A stretch of 5,989 nucleotides of DNA. It comes from Bacteroidales bacterium H10 (GTDB lineage Bacteria > Bacteroidota > Bacteroidia > Bacteroidales > Muribaculaceae). Below are positions 1-4,484 of the stretch, piece by piece. The position numbers were made by a program, and so were the translations under genes. The stretch spans positions 1 to 5,989 of the forward strand of contig DAAV01000079.1 of the NCBI GenBank assembly GCA_001701295.1, read 5' to 3'. The notes under the pieces were generated by a model. That model ran no database searches, was not told where the DNA came from, and saw nothing but the letters and a program-made list of their open reading frames with translations. The number at the start of each line of letters is the position of its first letter. Within the stretch, counting starts at the first letter, position 1.

Positions 1-548
1 GCCAGTTCTTCATCGGATGATTCCGGATTTACAGCCGTCGCCACCGCCTGTTCAAGTTCATCTATCGAGGCGGCTTTGGCCATCGGTTCTGACGGGGGCG
101 CATCGTCTATATCCCTCATGTCGGTATTGAAGGCATCCTCAATCTCGTCACTGTTCAATGGCGCTATGACCTTCGCGGGAGAGAATTTCTCAATCTCGTC
201 ATCAGGGACAAACTCCACATCCTGCACTTTCAGTTCTCCGACCATTTCAGACAGCATTTTCGGCATTTGCTTCCTTACATCTGATACGATTTCAGAAGCC
301 ACCTTTGCCATAAATTCATCCATACTGAATTTGCTTGGTGCCACACCTGTGTCTCCAACAGAGCTTGACGGAGGAACAGAATCCGGCGGCGCTGCTTCCG
401 GCATATCATCCGATATGGGTTCCGAAAGATCATTTCCTTGCTTTACATTGTTCCGGCTTTGGCCCGATTTAATCAGATAGGCAACCAGAACGGCATTGCA
501 GACAAGGATACCGCCTCCGATAAAAATCTCAATTCCTCCCATAACCAT
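1..548 (-). CDS. Membrane-anchored conjugative-transfer protein, partial (runs off left edge)
   Basis: An open frame of 182 codons starts at the ATG at 548-546 and runs uninterrupted to the window edge, so the C-terminus is missing. An in-frame second ATG at 542-540 is an equally possible start. Residues about 5-26 form one hydrophobic segment, followed by a basic residue (K27), so an N-terminal membrane anchor with the rest in the cytoplasm is likely. Residues 38-70 are a Pro/Ser/Asp/Glu-rich linker. Residues 74-113 look helical and carry LSEMV (99-103) and DVEF (110-113). The same pair of motifs, at similar spacing, occurs in the upstream neighbour (529-1194), so the two look like paralogues. 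The start overlaps that neighbour's end by 20 bp, which indicates translational coupling. The function is not recognised; its position in the tra operon suggests a transfer-associated membrane protein, and a DUF3408-like C-terminal domain may lie beyond the edge. Confidence 0.75.
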   Translation of the reverse strand, partial: MVMGGIEIFIGGGILVCNAVLVAYLIKSGQSRNNVKQGNDLSEPISDDMPEAAPPDSVPPSSSVGDTGVAPSKFSMDEFMAKVASEIVSDVRKQMPKMLSEMVGELKVQDVEFVPDDEIEKFSPAKVIAPLNSDEIEDAFNTDMRDIDDAPPSEPMAKAASIDELEQAVATAVNPESSDEEL

Positions 549-1194
549 ATTTCTTGTTACGGTCACCGATTATTACGAGTTCCCCAATCTCCTTGCCGTA
601 TTTGTCGAAATGTTCAGCGAGGATGTTATGCACGATGGCACTTACAGATACCGGCTCCTCATTCACAAAGCCAAGACTTACCAGCTTTGTCCAATGTTCG
701 GGCGATAGGGCGACACGTTTCATCCCGATGCCATTGAGATTGAAGGAAGGGCGAGTTATATACTTGTCAGCATAACTTTCCTCAAAGACTATGGTTTCTA
801 TCGCAGGTCTGAGTTTCTCCTGTAGTTCAGGTTCCATCGTCGGAAAATCATTGATGTCAAACGATTCCTTGGGGACCTCCTTATATGGAGAGCCAAATTC
901 AACATCTTCAGGCCGAACTTCGCACGGAAAAACATTCTCTCTGAAATGCTTCTCTACCATTTCAGAGAGAAGTCCATGTATTTTGTCCGGCACAGAATCC
1001 GACAGGTAGCGTGTAATCGCTGATTCAGCGGAATACTTTACGCTTTCGACCGTATCATTGATGATGTCGAGTTTACGGGCACATCTTTTGACCCATACCC
1101 GGCAGCGTTGCTGTGTGATGAGTATCAGAAGCAACAGAATCGGCATCAGGGTAAAAGACCCGTAGAACAGGTAATAATAGAATCTGTCCATCAT
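529..1194 (-). CDS. Membrane-anchored protein with C-terminal DUF3408-like domain, conjugative transfer operon
   Basis: This 221-residue protein has one N-terminal hydrophobic segment at about residues 9-27, followed by a strongly basic stretch (QQRCRVWVKRCARK) that places the remainder in the cytoplasm. Residues 45-85 are predicted helical and end in LLSEMV (75-80); DVEF follows at 97-100. Residues 140-207 match the C-terminal module of its two upstream neighbours: SYADKYI, then VALSPEHWTKL, then SAIVHNILAEHFDKYGKEIGEL. That helix-turn-helix-like pattern is typical of DUF3408 proteins in Bacteroidales conjugative transposons. The ATG overlaps the preceding stop as ATGA (1194-1191), which fixes the start and implies translational coupling. 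By position it corresponds to a gene near traC/traD of CTnDOT-type elements, where DUF4122-type proteins are also found; I cannot tell which family name applies. A DNA-binding or scaffold role at the membrane is inference. Confidence 0.85.
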   Translation of the reverse strand: MMDRFYYYLFYGSFTLMPILLLLILITQQRCRVWVKRCARKLDIINDTVESVKYSAESAITRYLSDSVPDKIHGLLSEMVEKHFRENVFPCEVRPEDVEFGSPYKEVPKESFDINDFPTMEPELQEKLRPAIETIVFEESYADKYITRPSFNLNGIGMKRVALSPEHWTKLVSLGFVNEEPVSVSAIVHNILAEHFDKYGKEIGELVIIGDRNKKYGYGRN

Positions 1195-1508
1195 ACCAGC
1201 ACCGTTTTGGAGCCACGTCCCGTCAGTTCGTTGATGACTGTACGGTTCGCGGCAAGGTGGGAAATCAGGATATTGGTCACGAAAGCCCCGATTGTAAGGT
1301 CGGGATTGCCGAAGAGCGCGATGGTCTTGGCGAGTTTGTCAACCAGTTCGCGCGGTACGAAGATGCCCTTTCTGGCACCGACAGTGTATGGGGTCAGGAA
1401 CTCATCACGGTATGCCGCGATGTCCTTTTCCACGGGGAGGCCTGTCTCGACCTCCTTTGCGATATTCACGCCGCAGGCATGAAGGTCGCAGAATCTTGGA
1501 TTATTCAT
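1191..1508 (-). CDS. Short DUF3408-like protein of conjugative transfer operon
   Basis: This 105-residue soluble protein has no signal peptide and no membrane segment. The N-terminal 30 residues are not recognised and include three Cys/His residues close together (FCDLHAC, 7-12). From residue 33 it follows the C-terminal pattern of its neighbours: YRDEFLTPY (33-41), GIFVPRELVDKL (48-59), then IGAFVTNILISHLAANRTVINEL (73-95). In the flanking genes the corresponding residues are FGGFVDNILRKHF and VSAIVHNILAEHF. The protein is therefore almost only the DUF3408-type domain, without the long linker or membrane anchor of its neighbours. DUF3408 proteins are found at the head of Bacteroidales conjugative-transposon tra operons (traB/traC position); a ribbon-helix-helix-like DNA-binding role is plausible but inferred. 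It begins 29 bp after the upstream stop and ends in an ATGA overlap with the next gene. Confidence 0.85.
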   Translation of the reverse strand: MNNPRFCDLHACGVNIAKEVETGLPVEKDIAAYRDEFLTPYTVGARKGIFVPRELVDKLAKTIALFGNPDLTIGAFVTNILISHLAANRTVINELTGRGSKTVLV

Positions 1509-1537
1509 GTTTCTGTTATTTAACTTGGATTTGGTGG

Positions 1538-1996
1538 TTAGAAATCGGTGTTTTTCGATATGAGATTACGGATAATATCCTTGTTCTCATCGAAATGTTT
1601 GCGCAGGATGTTATCAACAAAACCGCCGAATGTCAGCCGTTCACCGAGTATCGCTATTATTTTTACGATTTTGTCATGGTGAGCTTCCGACACTGCAACC
1701 TGCCAGCCGGACTTTGAGAACCCGATAGGTACCCGCTCAACAAGAAATTCCTGAATATAGCTGTCCTCTTGTGATAGAATGCTGTCAGAGGTTTTGCCGT
1801 CAGTGGCTGAACGTGTTTTCGAGACAGTATCCTGACAGACCTTGGGCGGGGGTGTCTCCACTTCCGGCGATGGTGTTTCCACCGTTGGCTGTTGCGCAGC
1901 CTGTTTCTTGGTCTTGCGGACCGGTGTCGCTATATCCTCCCTGTAATTGTCAAGGAAATTGGCGGCATCGAATCCTTTGCTGTTTTCATCGGCCAT
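1538..1996 (-). CDS. DUF3408 domain protein (TraB/TraC-type) of conjugative transposon
   Basis: This 152-residue soluble protein shows the classic DUF3408 layout. A short N-terminal segment (FLDNYREDIATP, 14-25) is followed by a Lys/Gln and then Pro/Glu/Thr-rich disordered linker (28-75), and then by the conserved C-terminal domain (79-147). Key residues there are SYIQEFL (79-85), VSEAHHDKIVKII (102-114) and FGGFVDNILRKHFDENKDIIRNL (123-145). In CTnDOT-like elements one or two DUF3408 genes lie directly downstream of the ParA-like traA, exactly as here, with only 4 bp between the ATPase stop and this ATG. The C-terminal strand-helix-helix pattern suggests a DNA-binding or dimerising fold, and a partnership with the ParA-like ATPase is a reasonable inference from the conserved pairing. 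No experimental function can be assigned from sequence. Confidence 0.9.
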   Translation of the reverse strand: MADENSKGFDAANFLDNYREDIATPVRKTKKQAAQQPTVETPSPEVETPPPKVCQDTVSKTRSATDGKTSDSILSQEDSYIQEFLVERVPIGFSKSGWQVAVSEAHHDKIVKIIAILGERLTFGGFVDNILRKHFDENKDIIRNLISKNTDF

Positions 1997-2000
1997 AGGG

Positions 2001-2762
2001 TCATACGTTTATGATTTCACGAATCTCCCTTACCAGTTCAGGCAGGTCGCTGTCTTTGAGAAGCTGCTTGTCGGGAGGCATCATTGTCGAGCGGAAGATG
2101 GTCGGTCTCGCGGCCATGCCTCCGTCATCTTTTGAGTACCTGGCACTGTTGCTGAGGACAGTGTTGAGGGATGACAGTTGCAGTTCTTCGAGATAGTTGT
2201 CAATCAACTCGCATAGTTTTGATTTCTTTCGAGACGGGATGCGGTTCCAGACAAGTTTTATCTCTTTGATGGATGAGCCTCCGGGCGCAATCATCTCACT
2301 CATGACTTTGTTGGCGAAACGGATGGAGCTTTTCATGTCGCCGGTGTCGGTCGTGATCGGAATGAAAAGATAGTGCATCCGTGCAAGTAGGTTCACGAGA
2401 TCCATGTCGTTGATGGTGCCTGTGATGTCGAAGAACACCACTTTGGGCACCGGATAATCCTTCATGTATTCCTCGGCCTGTTCAATAGCCGTGGCCGGGG
2501 TAGAGTAAAGGATTTCGTAAGGCTGTTTGTCGAAACGCTTGTAGAAGTTCATGAAAGCCTTCTTCAAAGCCGGGGTCTCGTTGATTACGACAATATCGTG
2601 GTCACGATAGTCTTTCTGGGTGTACTGACGGGAATCACAGTCAACTACTAGAACATCCACTCCTTCGACATAGTGGAGGTAGCTTGCCGTTAGCGCCGTC
2701 AGTGTCGATTTGCCTGAGCCTCCCTTCTGGGACGCAAAGGCGACAAATACGGGGTCGCTCAT
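2001..2762 (-). CDS. traA: ParA/MinD-family ATPase, TraA of Bacteroidales conjugative transposon
   Basis: This 253-residue ATPase has a deviant Walker A motif, SQKGGSGKST (11-20), with the family's signature lysine K13 and the phosphate-binding K18. Walker A' is VLVVDCD (37-43) and Walker B is VVFFDITGT (108-116), with D112 as the expected catalytic aspartate. The C-terminal half is the usual Rossmann-type continuation (LFIPITTD at 132-139, VWNRIP at 171-176). Members of this family dimerise on ATP binding and position plasmids, chromosomes or protein machines. It is the first gene of the leftward tra operon and its start faces the 1.3-kb non-coding region, so its promoter must lie upstream of 2762; I could not find a convincing Bacteroidota -7 element (TAnnTTTG) there. 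A DUF3408 gene follows after 4 bp. The traA name rests on this synteny; the role in transfer is inferred, and a partition or regulatory role is also possible. Confidence 0.93.
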   Translation of the reverse strand: MSDPVFVAFASQKGGSGKSTLTALTASYLHYVEGVDVLVVDCDSRQYTQKDYRDHDIVVINETPALKKAFMNFYKRFDKQPYEILYSTPATAIEQAEEYMKDYPVPKVVFFDITGTINDMDLVNLLARMHYLFIPITTDTGDMKSSIRFANKVMSEMIAPGGSSIKEIKLVWNRIPSRKKSKLCELIDNYLEELQLSSLNTVLSNSARYSKDDGGMAARPTIFRSTMMPPDKQLLKDSDLPELVREIREIINV

Positions 2763-2931
2763 AAGAAAATTCAGAGGATTTGTAAATGGGATTGTTTAAC
2801 TCATGGAGGGCGCATAGCCATTGGGTGCCACTTCCCGCTGATATATCCGGAGTGGCTTGCACTGATATGTGGAGTTGTGGGTCGGTATGCTTCCACAATC
2901 AGGCGAAAGGATGATTGTTCAGTGATTCAGC

Positions 2932-2949
2932 CATACGGTCTGCCGTATG
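2932..2949. repeat. Perfect 7-bp inverted repeat (hairpin)
   Basis: CATACGG and CCGTATG are separated by 4 nt (TCTG), giving a compact stem-loop about 170 bp upstream of the ParA-like start. A short T-containing stretch (ATATTTT) follows on the plus strand, so weak terminator activity is possible, but an operator site or a chance hairpin is equally compatible. Confidence 0.5.
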
Positions 2950-3055
2950 ATATTTTAACCGGGCGATTGTATGTCGATACAAAAGGCTGTTCTACTGACT
3001 CCGTGATTGCCATTTTGACTGATTTGCCGTTTCTACATACACACATCCGGCAATA

Positions 3056-3093
3056 TGTTCAGTCAGCCGTCTTTCCGTCTGTTCAGTCAGCCG
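3056..3093 (+). repeat. Tandem-like direct repeat of TGTTCAGTCAGCCG
   Basis: The 14-mer TGTTCAGTCAGCCG occurs exactly at 3056-3069 and again at 3080-3093, a 24-bp period. Related forms occur nearby: TGTTCAGT-GATT-CAGCC at 2916-2932, and GTCAGCC cores at 3295-3301, 3331-3337 and 3339-3345. This is an iteron-like arrangement that could bind a protein such as MobA, a DUF3408 protein or the ParA partner; the binding partner is unknown. Confidence 0.7.
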
Positions 3094-3108
3094 GTATCGC
3101 TGTCACCT

Positions 3109-3129
3109 CCGGCCCTGTCTGATTGCAGG
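3109..3129 (+). repeat. Direct repeat copy 1, CCGGCnnnGTCTGATTGCAGG
   Basis: A 21-bp unit that recurs at 3344-3364 with three central differences; the last 13 bases (GTCTGATTGCAGG) are identical. Both copies follow GTCAGCC-rich sequence, so the two stretches look like diverged duplicates about 235 bp apart. Confidence 0.6.
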
Positions 3130-3159
3130 TGTCGCTGATTCAGCTTTTTCGGTTACCAC

Positions 3160-3178
3160 CGGCGATTTGATTTCGCCG
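3160..3178. repeat. GC-rich 6-bp inverted repeat (hairpin)
   Basis: CGGCGA and TCGCCG are separated by 7 nt, a stable short stem-loop within the repeat-rich block. No clear T-tract follows on either strand, so it does not look like a terminator. Its role is unknown. Confidence 0.45.
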
Positions 3179-3236
3179 AGAGGTTTGTCGGTCGTTTGTA
3201 AGTGAAACGCAATGTCGGAAGAAAAAGATTTTTCTG

Positions 3237-3286
3237 TTTTCGATATGTGCGTTTCAATTCATATCGTGGGCATATCCGGGTATTTG
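3237..3286 (+). repeat. 50-bp imperfect direct repeat, copy 1
   Basis: This stretch matches 3617-3666 at 42 of 50 positions by hand alignment. The most conserved part is CATATCGTGG-n-CATATCCGGG-n-ATTTG, and it is itself two tandem 11-bp units beginning CATATC. Conservation in a non-coding region points to a protein-binding or nicking-related site. Confidence 0.75.
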
Positions 3287-3343
3287 TTCAATCGGTCAGC
3301 CATTCATCATATTGATTGCCTGTCTGTCCGGTCAGCCAGTCAG

Positions 3344-3364
3344 CCGGCAGGGTCTGATTGCAGG
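3344..3364 (+). repeat. Direct repeat copy 2, CCGGCnnnGTCTGATTGCAGG
   Basis: Second copy of the unit at 3109-3129. Here it overlaps the left arm of the 3353-3406 inverted repeat, so the block combines direct and inverted symmetry. Confidence 0.6.
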
Positions 3365-3406
3365 AGGTACTGGTCAGTCATCTGGTCAGACAGGTATGCA
3401 ATCAGA
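3353..3406. repeat. 10-bp inverted repeat enclosing tandem CTGGTCAG units
   Basis: TCTGATTGCA (3353-3362) is the exact reverse complement of TGCAATCAGA (3397-3406). The 34-nt spacer holds CTGGTCAG twice (3370-3377 and 3382-3389, 12-bp period). An overlapping second symmetry pairs GATTGCCTGTCTG (3314-3326) with CAGACAGG...GCAATC (3387-3403, 4 extra nt inside). The alternative pairings would be mutually exclusive. An operator for a dimeric DNA-binding protein is a plausible reading. Confidence 0.6.
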
Positions 3407-3452
3407 TGGGTGGACAGAAACATATCCATGTGAATGGGCAATCAATGGAATG

Positions 3453-3510
3453 ACCGAACAGACATAGATACGCTCAGACAAATAACCATGAGTCTGAACG
3501 GCAGTTCGGT
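3453..3510. repeat. Nested inverted repeats
   Basis: The outer arms ACCGAAC (3453-3459) and GTTCGGT (3504-3510) are exact complements. Inside them CGCTCAGAC (3471-3479) pairs with GTCTGAACG (3492-3500) with one mismatch. The two nested stems would make one long interrupted hairpin in DNA or RNA. The function is unknown. Confidence 0.5.
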
Positions 3511-3616
3511 TGAACATCTGCCTTGCCTGATAGACAGTCAGAGACATTGGCATCAAGCCATGTGAGCGACTGCCTTTGCAACTTAAACATTAGCTGATTG
3601 GAAATAGATTATTTCA

Positions 3617-3666
3617 TTTTGGAAATGTGCATTACAAAGCATATCGTGGTCATATCCGGGCATTTG
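3617..3666 (+). repeat. 50-bp imperfect direct repeat, copy 2
   Basis: Second copy of the unit at 3237-3286, in the same orientation and offset by 380 bp. Eight differences cluster in the left half; CATATCCGGG is identical in both copies. Confidence 0.75.
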
Positions 3667-3743
3667 GGAAAATTAGCGAAAACAATTTATGGGGCTTTCG
3701 TTGTTACTCTATGCAAAGGAAGTTCTCTAAGCGAGGCTTATGA

Positions 3744-3774
3744 TTATCGCCAATATTATAATATTCGGTGATAA
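3744..3774. repeat. Long AT-rich stem-loop / near-palindrome
   Basis: The left arm TTATCGCCAATATT (3744-3757) pairs with AATATTCGGTGATAA (3760-3774). There is one G-T pair (wobble in plus-strand RNA) and one bulged C, leaving a tip of only 2 nt. In RNA this would be a 13- to 14-bp hairpin; in DNA it could extrude as a cruciform or bind a dimeric protein. It sits 15 bp upstream of the terminator-like element. Confidence 0.65.
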
Positions 3775-3788
3775 ATCCGGCATGGGTC

Positions 3789-3811
3789 GGGCCGAAGCTA
3801 CGGCTTTTTTT
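3789..3811 (+). terminator. Possible Rho-independent terminator, plus strand
   Basis: GCCG (3791-3794), a 6-nt loop and CGGC (3801-3804) are followed at once by seven T residues (3805-3811); two flanking G-U pairs could extend the stem. There is no T-tract on the minus-strand side, so it would act only on rightward transcripts. No gene lies directly upstream on that strand, so it would end an unannotated RNA or attenuate a long mob leader. The stem is short, so confidence is moderate. Confidence 0.5.
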
Positions 3812-3882
3812 CTGGTTGAATCAATCCATTGAGATATTGATTCCGTATAATCCGCATCAGTACCTGTTTACATAAGATTTAG

Positions 3883-4026
3883 AGGTTCACATGAACCTTG
3901 CAAGGTATGGTTTACGCTGCGTGAAACTCATTTTGCAGCATAAACCCCTTGCCATTGCATGGAGCTGTTGCGATTACTCCAAAGTCGTAATCGCCATAGA
4001 ATTTTCTTCGGTGCTATCCGGCACCG
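3883..4026 (+). other. oriT: Candidate origin of transfer (oriT): stem-loop cluster upstream of mobA
   Basis: Four inverted repeats lie in 144 bp just before mobA. AGGTTCA-CA-TGAACCT spans 3883-3898. GGTTTACGCTGC (3909-3920) pairs with GCAGCATAAACC (3935-3946) with one mismatch, extended by CAAGG (3901-3905) and CCTTG (3947-3951). GCGATTAC (3970-3977) pairs exactly with GTAATCGC (3987-3994). CGGTGC (4009-4014) pairs exactly with GCACCG (4021-4026). The oriT of mobilisable elements typically combines such repeats with a nick site beside the relaxosome genes, and in Bacteroidales elements it lies near mobA. The nick position is not determined; the TATCC at 4015-4019 and at 4027-4031 are only loosely like the ATCC core of MOBP nick sites. 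Some hairpins could instead be regulatory structures in the mobA leader. Confidence 0.6.
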
Positions 4027-4055
4027 TATCCATTTAACCACCAAATCCCGTTTTT

Positions 4056-4484
4056 ATGAATCAAAACAATTACCGTGGAGGGCGGCATAAAAAGGCCGAT
4101 CCCTCCACAGCATTCCGATGTTCGGTGAACTTCACCGCCTCGGAAAAATCCAAATTGCTCTCTATGCAGGAGCAGTCAGGCATAGAATCCCTCTCTGCCT
4201 TTATCAAGATGCAGATATTCGGCAAGCCGTTCAAGGTTCATGTTGTCGATGACAACAGCCGGATTTTCATCGACCGTCTATCGAACATGAACAACCACTA
4301 TCGTGAGATTCGCATAAGTTACAACCTTTTGCTTACTACCCTCCGGGAGAATTTCAACGAAAAGAAAGCGATGGCGGCACTCTATAAGATAGAGAAGATG
4401 ACCATAGAACTTGTGAAACTGAACCGCGAGATTGTCGCTCTCGCAAAGGATTTCGACGAGCGATGGTTGCGAAAATCTCCTTAG
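4056..4484 (+). CDS. mobA: MobA, relaxosome accessory DNA-binding protein
   Basis: This 142-residue protein has a basic N-terminus (RGGRHKK, 7-13) followed by a ribbon-helix-helix pattern: strand FRCSVNFT (20-27), helix ASEKSKLLSMQEQ (28-40), turn SGIES, helix LSAFIKMQIFG (46-56). This fits the MobC/NikA-like relaxosome proteins that bind oriT and help the relaxase nick. Residues 75-135 are a long, probably coiled helical tail that could contact the relaxase. The start is the first ATG after the stem-loop cluster, with a purine-poor leader as is usual for this phylum. The gene overlaps mobB by 22 bp, implying coupled translation. In Bacteroidales conjugative transposons a small mobA of this size directly precedes the relaxase gene, which supports the name. 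It is also a candidate to autoregulate the operon by binding the repeats upstream. Confidence 0.9.
   Translation: MNQNNYRGGRHKKADPSTAFRCSVNFTASEKSKLLSMQEQSGIESLSAFIKMQIFGKPFKVHVVDDNSRIFIDRLSNMNNHYREIRISYNLLLTTLRENFNEKKAMAALYKIEKMTIELVKLNREIVALAKDFDERWLRKSP

Larger units (their letters stand above)
2763..4055. other. Divergent intergenic region between tra and mob operons, no convincing gene
   Basis: About 1.3 kb separates the start of the ParA-like gene from the start of mobA. Open frames inside are short, have no recognisable motif, and read through repeats (Ser/Val/Gln-rich translations), so I call it non-coding. It must hold the promoters of both operons and probably the origin of transfer. 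Structure falls into blocks: a simple hairpin near 2940; GTCAGCC-type repeats and inverted repeats at 3056-3406; nested arms at 3453-3510; a 50-bp direct repeat pair (3237, 3617); a hairpin and terminator-like element at 3744-3811; and three strong stem-loops at 3883-4026. The stretch 3511-3616 shows only a minor bulged hairpin (3544-3563). Confidence 0.8.

Noticed and set aside
76..480. 134-codon Ser/Thr-rich plus-strand frame
   Set aside because: It is antisense to the continuous minus-strand frame starting at 548, which has a membrane anchor, motifs shared with its neighbour and tight operon spacing.
2641..2898. 85-codon minus-strand frame overlapping the ParA-like start
   Set aside because: It overlaps the Walker A region of the ATPase in another frame and has no family features; the ATPase start at 2762 is well supported.
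2877..3122. 81-codon plus-strand open frame in the intergenic region
   Set aside because: No recognisable domain, the translation runs through the GTCAGCC direct repeats, and nothing supports the start. It fits a chance frame in repeat-rich non-coding DNA.
3056..3406. CRISPR array
   Set aside because: The repeat units are 7-21 bp, irregularly spaced, and mix direct and inverted orientations; there are no regular spacers and no cas genes.
3212..3433. 73-codon plus-strand open frame covering the first 50-bp repeat
   Set aside because: The sequence is composed of the repeats themselves, with no motif or hydrophobic pattern. Its second 50-bp copy at 3617 is not in a comparable open frame, so selection seems to act on DNA or RNA rather than protein.
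2763..4055. Bacteroidota promoters (-7 TAnnTTTG, -33 TTTG) for traA and mobA
   Set aside because: Scanning both strands by eye gave no convincing match at suitable spacing from either start, so none is reported although promoters must exist here.
2763..4055. Remnant insertion sequence or group II intron between the operons
   Set aside because: No transposase or reverse-transcriptase fragments in any frame, and no terminal inverted repeats flanked by a target duplication were seen.
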